64,000 nt of DNA, taken from an uncultured Fibrobacter sp. GTDB taxonomy: Bacteria; Fibrobacterota; Fibrobacteria; Fibrobacterales; Fibrobacteraceae. Under the pieces are notes generated by a model that saw nothing but the letters and a program-made list of their open reading frames with translations, made no database searches and was not told where the DNA came from. Location of the stretch: the NCBI GenBank assembly GCA_946414075.1, contig CAMKNA010000001.1, forward strand, positions 62,001-126,000. Direction: 5' to 3'. The translations under genes and the position numbers were made by a program. Shown in pieces: positions 60,002-64,000 of the stretch; position 1 is the stretch's first letter; every line of letters begins with the position of its first letter.

Positions 60002-60550
60002 TTATCCCCTGTAAATCACCAGGGACGATTCGCCATAACGACGAATCTGCACCGTCCCCATGTCGGCGGCTTCATTCATCCAGGCCGGCAAATTCCTACT
60101 CGGGGCTTCAAACACGGCCACCCCACCCGGATTAAGCCATTGCCAGAAAGGGCGCAAGTCGGGGTAGTCCATGTCCTTGAAGGGAGGGTCCGCATAAATC
60201 AGGTCAAACCCACTCCCTGCACACAGTTCTTCCCTTTCCAAAGCCAAGGCGTTCTTTTCGTACAAAGTAAGCTTGCTTTCCAGGGACAAAGCCTTGTAGC
60301 CCTGCAGCAGGAGCCGCGCCTGGGAATGGGCCATTTCTACGGCAACTACATGGGAAGCCCCTCGACTCAAAGCTTCTATGCCCATAATGCCGGAACCCGC
60401 AAACAGGTCCAGCATGCGAAATCCATCGACAGACTGTAAAATATTAAACAACGCCTCTCGGGTCCTGGAACCCGTAGGCCTTGTTTTCAAACTTGGAGGA
60501 GAAGGGACCATTCGTCCACGGAGATCCCCGCCCGTGATACGAATTGGCAT
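60002..60550 (-). CDS. rsmD: 16S rRNA (guanine-N2)-methyltransferase RsmD
   Basis: A 182-residue SAM-dependent methyltransferase acting on G966 of 16S rRNA. MPIRITGGDLRGRMVPSP, LKTRPTGSRTREALFNIL, LDLFAGSGIMGIEALSRGA (SAM binding) and LIYADPPF (catalytic DPPF). Full length. In the same run as coaD, a common pairing. Confidence 0.95.
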   Translation of the reverse strand: MPIRITGGDLRGRMVPSPPSLKTRPTGSRTREALFNILQSVDGFRMLDLFAGSGIMGIEALSRGASHVVAVEMAHSQARLLLQGYKALSLESKLTLYEKNALALEREELCAGSGFDLIYADPPFKDMDYPDLRPFWQWLNPGGVAVFEAPSRNLPAWMNEAADMGTVQIRRYGESSLVIYRG

Positions 60551-60551
60551 A

Positions 60552-61562
60552 CTAGGGAACGACGAACATCACGAGCTGCATTGTGCTCTGGATGTCGCGC
60601 TTGGCAAAAACCATTTCGACCTTTGTGACGCCCGCGCGTACCGGGGATTCCAACAGGGCCGAAGCGAAGTTCTGCAGCTCTGGGAAATCCGAATTGGCAG
60701 ACACGGTGTACAAATAACGCTTGTACACGCCAAAGTCTTCCACCGCAGGTTTCTCAAGGCCCTTAAGATTCAGCTTGGCATTGGTGGCAAGGGACTTCAG
60801 CAACTTCACCTCTTCCGCCACCTCACCAGACTTCACGAAATTGGAAACGGCTCCAAGATTTGGTGTCGAGACACTAAACAGACCAAACGCCGTAATGTCC
60901 GTAGCCGGTGCGTTTTCCGGCAGGGGCGGAGTTCTGAAATCGGAGCTCACCGCCTTCAGGCGTTCCAAGAAACTACGCTGGGATGTGGGCTTTGCCGCCA
61001 CGCCGCGGATGTAGTAGTAATTGGGCGTCTGGAAAATACAATCCGAGAATCCCACATCATCGGGCGTCGCCGTGGTAAGGAAAGTGAGGAACTGGGCGCT
61101 GGCGGCCTTCTGGTAAGAAAGCTTCTCCAAGGGCAGGTACGATTCATAGCTCTTCCTGCTATTGTTATACAGCGCCTTGGGGTTGATTTCACCGACCACC
61201 TGCTTCACGGTCATGCCTTCGCGCATCTTGAGTACGGCGCGTTCAGCAGCCGCTTCGGCCTCCAAGACTCCACCAGCCGTGGTGGTCTGTCCTGCACCCA
61301 AGGTCAAAGCCTGGCTCGGGTCTTCGGCACCAATCAAAGAAAGGTAGGCTTCAGGCAAGGCCCCCTGCAAAGGAACGGGAACTCCAAAGACGCTCAAGAA
61401 GCAACTAAAGGCCACCACGACAAAGGCCGCAGCAAGACCAATGGTCAGCAACTTAGACTTGGAAGATTTCCGGGCCGCGCGAACATCGGTAACATGGACC
61501 GGGTTCACATTCTCCATCAAGGAGGAGCGCTCGGCAGCCTCGATCAAGTTCAAATGAATCAT
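60552..61562 (-). CDS. PilN-like (possibly PilN-PilO) inner membrane protein
   Basis: A 336-residue protein. Starts MIHLNLIEAAERSSLMENVN, the PilN-like N-terminus that binds PilM, then one transmembrane helix (LLTIGLAAAFVVVAFSCFLSVFG, about 39-61) and a periplasmic region that may combine PilN and PilO functions (a helical part followed by alpha/beta repeats). The start at ATG 61562 overlaps the PilM-like stop (ATGA). No other pilus gene is visible in the window. Confidence 0.7.
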   Translation of the reverse strand: MIHLNLIEAAERSSLMENVNPVHVTDVRAARKSSKSKLLTIGLAAAFVVVAFSCFLSVFGVPVPLQGALPEAYLSLIGAEDPSQALTLGAGQTTTAGGVLEAEAAAERAVLKMREGMTVKQVVGEINPKALYNNSRKSYESYLPLEKLSYQKAASAQFLTFLTTATPDDVGFSDCIFQTPNYYYIRGVAAKPTSQRSFLERLKAVSSDFRTPPLPENAPATDITAFGLFSVSTPNLGAVSNFVKSGEVAEEVKLLKSLATNAKLNLKGLEKPAVEDFGVYKRYLYTVSANSDFPELQNFASALLESPVRAGVTKVEMVFAKRDIQSTMQLVMFVVP

Positions 61563-62473
61563 ACTTCCTCCATCAGGTTCAGGGCCGCGCCAATAGCGCC
61601 AGCACAACTGAGAACCGCGGCAGAATCTTCTTCTTCCACCGGAAGTCTAAGGTTAGAGAAGGAATCCATCAAGACAATCTGGTACTCCGGGAGGGCACCC
61701 TGCAAGTTCTTCATGAACAGGGGGTCCGTCGCCAGTTCGCCACACAAGTGGATCTGCTTCACATCAAAGGAGACATCGTCTTCCTTGGCAAACTCAATCT
61801 GCTCGCGGATCCCGTCGGCCAGGAACCCGTAAGCTTCCTCGGCAGACTTATCCACCAGGGAGAGTGTGGAAACGCAGCGCAAATCCTGGAGCCTATCCTT
61901 GGAAACCCACAACAGGGTAACGCCGGCAAAATCGGCCTTGATAACGCACTCCAGGCCGTCAATACGGTCTGCGGAATCCATCAAATTCAAAAGAGAAAGG
62001 ACATCCACTTCCATGGTCTTGGGCGCTAACCCCTTGTTGCGGAAGCCTTTACGAACACCATCCACCCATTCGCGGCGAACGGCAATCAGAAGAACAGTCT
62101 CGCCTACAGTAGCGTCGCCGCACAGGACCTGGTAGTCCATGATGTAGGAGCCCTTTTCGGCGTTGGTAATAAGCTCAAGGTACCATTCCAGGTAATCTTC
62201 GCGGTTGGCGCACGCCTCGGCAGGAACAAAGACCTGCCTTATGATGGAGCGGAAAGCCGGGATGGAAAGGGATACCGCCTCCACGGATTCCTGCTGAATG
62301 GACTCCAACCAGCCCTGTAGGACCGTTTCGAAAGTGTAGACGTCATCCAGAGGGCTAGTCCCCGTCTGCAAGATGGCAGTGCGCAAAACCCGCTTTTCGG
62401 CGGAGTCCAACAGGGCCACTTTCAGGGAAGCATCCCCAACCTCAATACCTAGATAAATCTTCGTATCACTCAT
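61559..62473 (-). CDS. PilM-like actin-fold ATPase
   Basis: A 304-residue cytoplasmic protein. The N-terminal YLGIEVGDASLKVALLDSAEK resembles the phosphate-1 loop of actin/PilM/FtsA folds, with VSLSIPAFRSIIRQVFVP and a later HLCGELATDPLF. Length and the coupled PilN-like gene downstream fit PilM of a type IV pilus, secretion or competence machine. Confidence 0.75.
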   Translation of the reverse strand: MSDTKIYLGIEVGDASLKVALLDSAEKRVLRTAILQTGTSPLDDVYTFETVLQGWLESIQQESVEAVSLSIPAFRSIIRQVFVPAEACANREDYLEWYLELITNAEKGSYIMDYQVLCGDATVGETVLLIAVRREWVDGVRKGFRNKGLAPKTMEVDVLSLLNLMDSADRIDGLECVIKADFAGVTLLWVSKDRLQDLRCVSTLSLVDKSAEEAYGFLADGIREQIEFAKEDDVSFDVKQIHLCGELATDPLFMKNLQGALPEYQIVLMDSFSNLRLPVEEEDSAAVLSCAGAIGAALNLMEEV

Positions 62474-62508
62474 ATACTCAACGACTTATGAAAATGTACA
62501 CCCTAAAA

Positions 62509-62979
62509 CTAATCAAAAATTACCCCCTGTAGGAGACCTTCCATTTTTTTCTTGCCGATTCCAGGTACTTTTTCCAAATCCTGGGGGCCAGAAAAGGGAC
62601 CATGCTGGGTGCGGAAGGTCAAAATTTTCTCCGCGAGCTTTGGGCCCACCCCCTTCAGGGCACACAACTCATTCTCATTGGCATGGTTGATATGAACGGG
62701 CAAATTTGGCTTTTTTTGCCTGTTTTTTGCGGATTTGCCTTTTTTCGCCTTCCCTACAGCGGCACCACCGTGAATTACTTTGTCTGTATTCGCAGGAAAT
62801 GCCGACAAGGAATCGTGTGCTTTTGAAGCGCTTTCGACTACATATTCCAGATTGGAGTATTCATCCACCTGCCCGATGGCGGGAACGCCCCATGGGAGGT
62901 AACGAAAAAGAAGACCCAAGACCAAGAAGACGAGGGCCGTTCGTAGGATTTGTTTTTCAGGTGCGTTCAGGTTGCCCAT
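62509..62979 (-). CDS. ComEA-like helix-hairpin-helix DNA-binding protein
   Basis: A 156-residue protein. N-terminal membrane anchor (ILRTALVFLVLGLLFRYLPWG), a basic linker (KAKKGKSAKNRQKK), then tandem helix-hairpin-helix motifs: INHANENELCALKGVGPKLAEKILTFRTQHGPFSGPQDLEKVPGIGKKKM. This is the ComEA architecture that binds DNA during uptake. ATG 62979 overlaps the kdsB end by 23 bases. With the PilM/PilN-like pair next door, a DNA-uptake role is plausible. Confidence 0.87.
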   Translation of the reverse strand: MGNLNAPEKQILRTALVFLVLGLLFRYLPWGVPAIGQVDEYSNLEYVVESASKAHDSLSAFPANTDKVIHGGAAVGKAKKGKSAKNRQKKPNLPVHINHANENELCALKGVGPKLAEKILTFRTQHGPFSGPQDLEKVPGIGKKKMEGLLQGVIFD

Positions 62980-63697
62980 CGGGAAGCCTCTGCATTCTAT
63001 GTTCATATAGCAAGGCTTCGACGGCGCTAGCGTCAGAAGGCACATCCACAGAGATGCTCTCGTAGGGACTCTGGACAATGCGGATGGGGCGTATCCCCAT
63101 AATACGCATCTGTTCCAAGGAACGCTCCAACTCAAGCTTGTTCTGGGACAAAGAAGTAAATTCATCGCGGGATCTGCGCGAGTAGGCGTAGATACCCTGG
63201 TGCTGGAACCAGCGGCCGGCATCATCTGCCGGAATCTCCCTACGGAAATCCACGGCAAAACCGCTCTCCACCAAAACCTTCACCACCGTCTTCAGGGGAA
63301 CATCCTCCGGCTTCAGCGGGCAGGCCACCGTCACCCAGCAATCGGGGTTCTCGGCAAGCGCCCGCGCCACCTCACACAAAAGCGTCGGTTCAACGAGAGG
63401 TTCATCTCCCTGCAGGTTCACCACCAGATCAAGGTCCAAGGCGCGGGCGGCGGCGGCCACCCGGTCGGAGCCCGTGGCCGCCTCCCCTGTCAGCAGGAAT
63501 TCAAACCCTGCGCGGGACACCACCTCGGCGATTTCATCACTGTCGGTAGCGCAGACAATGCGGTCAAAGCATTCCGCCAGAGCGGCCCGTTCCAGCGTGC
63601 GGACAATCATCTCCTTGCCGCACAGCTTAAAAAGCGGCTTCCCGGGAAACCGGGAAGACCCCATACGGGCAGGAACGATACAAGAAACGGAAGACAT
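62957..63697 (-). CDS. kdsB: 3-deoxy-manno-octulosonate cytidylyltransferase
   Basis: A 246-residue enzyme that activates Kdo as CMP-Kdo for lipid A assembly, marking the cell as Gram-negative. VSCIVPARMGSSRFPGKPLFKL, then RIVCATDSDEI, VVNLQGDEPLV and QHQGIYAYSR. Full length. ATG 63697 is preferred to a TTG four codons upstream. Starts 21 bases after gatC. Confidence 0.95.
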   Translation of the reverse strand: MSSVSCIVPARMGSSRFPGKPLFKLCGKEMIVRTLERAALAECFDRIVCATDSDEIAEVVSRAGFEFLLTGEAATGSDRVAAAARALDLDLVVNLQGDEPLVEPTLLCEVARALAENPDCWVTVACPLKPEDVPLKTVVKVLVESGFAVDFRREIPADDAGRWFQHQGIYAYSRRSRDEFTSLSQNKLELERSLEQMRIMGIRPIRIVQSPYESISVDVPSDASAVEALLYEHRMQRLPDGQPERT

Positions 63698-63718
63698 AAA
63701 TCCAGGCAAAGGAGGCTG

Positions 63719-64000
63719 CTAGCCGCCAATGACCTTGGGAATGGCGAAGTGGTCGTTTTCCACCGCCGGAGCATTTGCAAAAGCCTGTTCCAAGGTAAAG
63801 CCCTGTACAGGTACATCTTCGCGGAGAATGGTCTCGCCATTCTCAACGGCAGTCATAGGCTCCACATGAGAAAGATCCAGAGCCTTCAAGGCATCCAGAT
63901 GGTCAAGCATCTTGTCCAGGTGACCCTTGATGGCGGGAATTTCCTCTTCGGAAATGCTCAGGCGGGACAACTTTGCAAGCTTCAGGACTTCTTCACTTTC
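63719..64000 (-). CDS. gatC: Amidotransferase subunit C (partial at window edge)
   Basis: At least 94 residues; the reading frame continues through the last bases of the window, so the start codon lies outside. VLKLAKLSRLSISEEEIPAIKGHLDKMLDHLDAL and SHVEPMTAVENGE, LREDVPVQG are typical of GatC, which stabilises the GatCAB amidotransferase. gatA is at 49091 on the other strand. Confidence 0.93.
   Translation of the reverse strand, partial: ESEEVLKLAKLSRLSISEEEIPAIKGHLDKMLDHLDALKALDLSHVEPMTAVENGETILREDVPVQGFTLEQAFANAPAVENDHFAIPKVIGG

Noticed and set aside
1..64000. CRISPR array
   Set aside because: No evenly spaced repeat-spacer pattern and no cas gene seen; repeats present are short single palindromes.

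Overview
The window looks like a chromosomal segment of a Gram-negative anaerobe, most likely a Fibrobacter-type bacterium (Fibrobacterota). This is inferred from gene content and style: LPS and lipoprotein enzymes (kdsB, an LpxL-like acyltransferase, lgt), a large secreted beta-helix protein with a type IX-like C-terminal tail, system II cytochrome c assembly genes, many very compact promoters with TATATT-like -10 boxes a few bases from the start codon, and scattered GTCAT-type palindromic repeats. No rRNA, CRISPR array, integrase or intact insertion sequence was seen. One tRNA gene (Pro, anticodon CGG) is present.

Layout. 1-4411 is an AT-rich accessory block. It holds a two-gene cassette (an ABC/SMC-type ATPase followed by a small PD-(D/E)XK nuclease-like protein) between two degraded copies of the 3' end of the same polysaccharide flippase gene, and next to it a membrane-anchored KAP-type P-loop NTPase. 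This is the best candidate in the window for an uncharacterised system, probably anti-phage defence. 4737-17906 (all minus strand) is a capsule/O-antigen operon of 13 genes: initiating sugar transferase, six glycosyltransferase-like genes (one TupA-like ATP-grasp), Wzy-like polymerase, hexapeptide acetyltransferase, CapA-like protein, pyruvyltransferase, Wzx flippase and an iron-sulfur F420-hydrogenase-beta-like protein. It is driven by a promoter at 17916-17944 and ends in a hairpin at 4681-4706.

18090-20899 holds an orphan ribbon-helix-helix antitoxin-like gene, a stray in-frame fragment of ruvB, a small secreted peptide, ruvB itself and a lone YejB-like permease. 19883-28145 is a tightly overlapping minus-strand operon (metallophosphatase, ResB/CcsA cytochrome c assembly, scpB, mutS, dapB, yejB-like). 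28195-36110 includes cvfB, outer-membrane and secreted proteins, and a second envelope-polysaccharide group (CapD/WbpM-type dehydratase, Wzi-like porin, extracytoplasmic tyrosine phosphatase). 36212-42399 has fabF, orn, a penicillin-binding protein, lgt, a DinJ/RelB antitoxin with a decayed YafQ-type toxin, and folC. 42441-55419 has endonuclease I, the 1024-residue beta-helix protein, a large lipoprotein, rpsD, gatA, mraY, a UAP1-like nucleotidyltransferase, an LpxL-like acyltransferase and an Smr protein. 55474-55858 is tRNA-Pro followed by hairpin repeats that carry pieces of the tRNA 3' end.

55859-64000 is another long minus-strand run (gatC, kdsB, a ComEA-like protein, PilM-like, PilN-like, rsmD, coaD, rhomboid protease, PfkB kinase, thioredoxin reductase-like, radical SAM). 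gatC runs off the right edge. Housekeeping genes are packed with 1-4 base overlaps. The unusual biology is concentrated at the left end, in the capsule operon, and at the small repeat and toxin-antitoxin scars.
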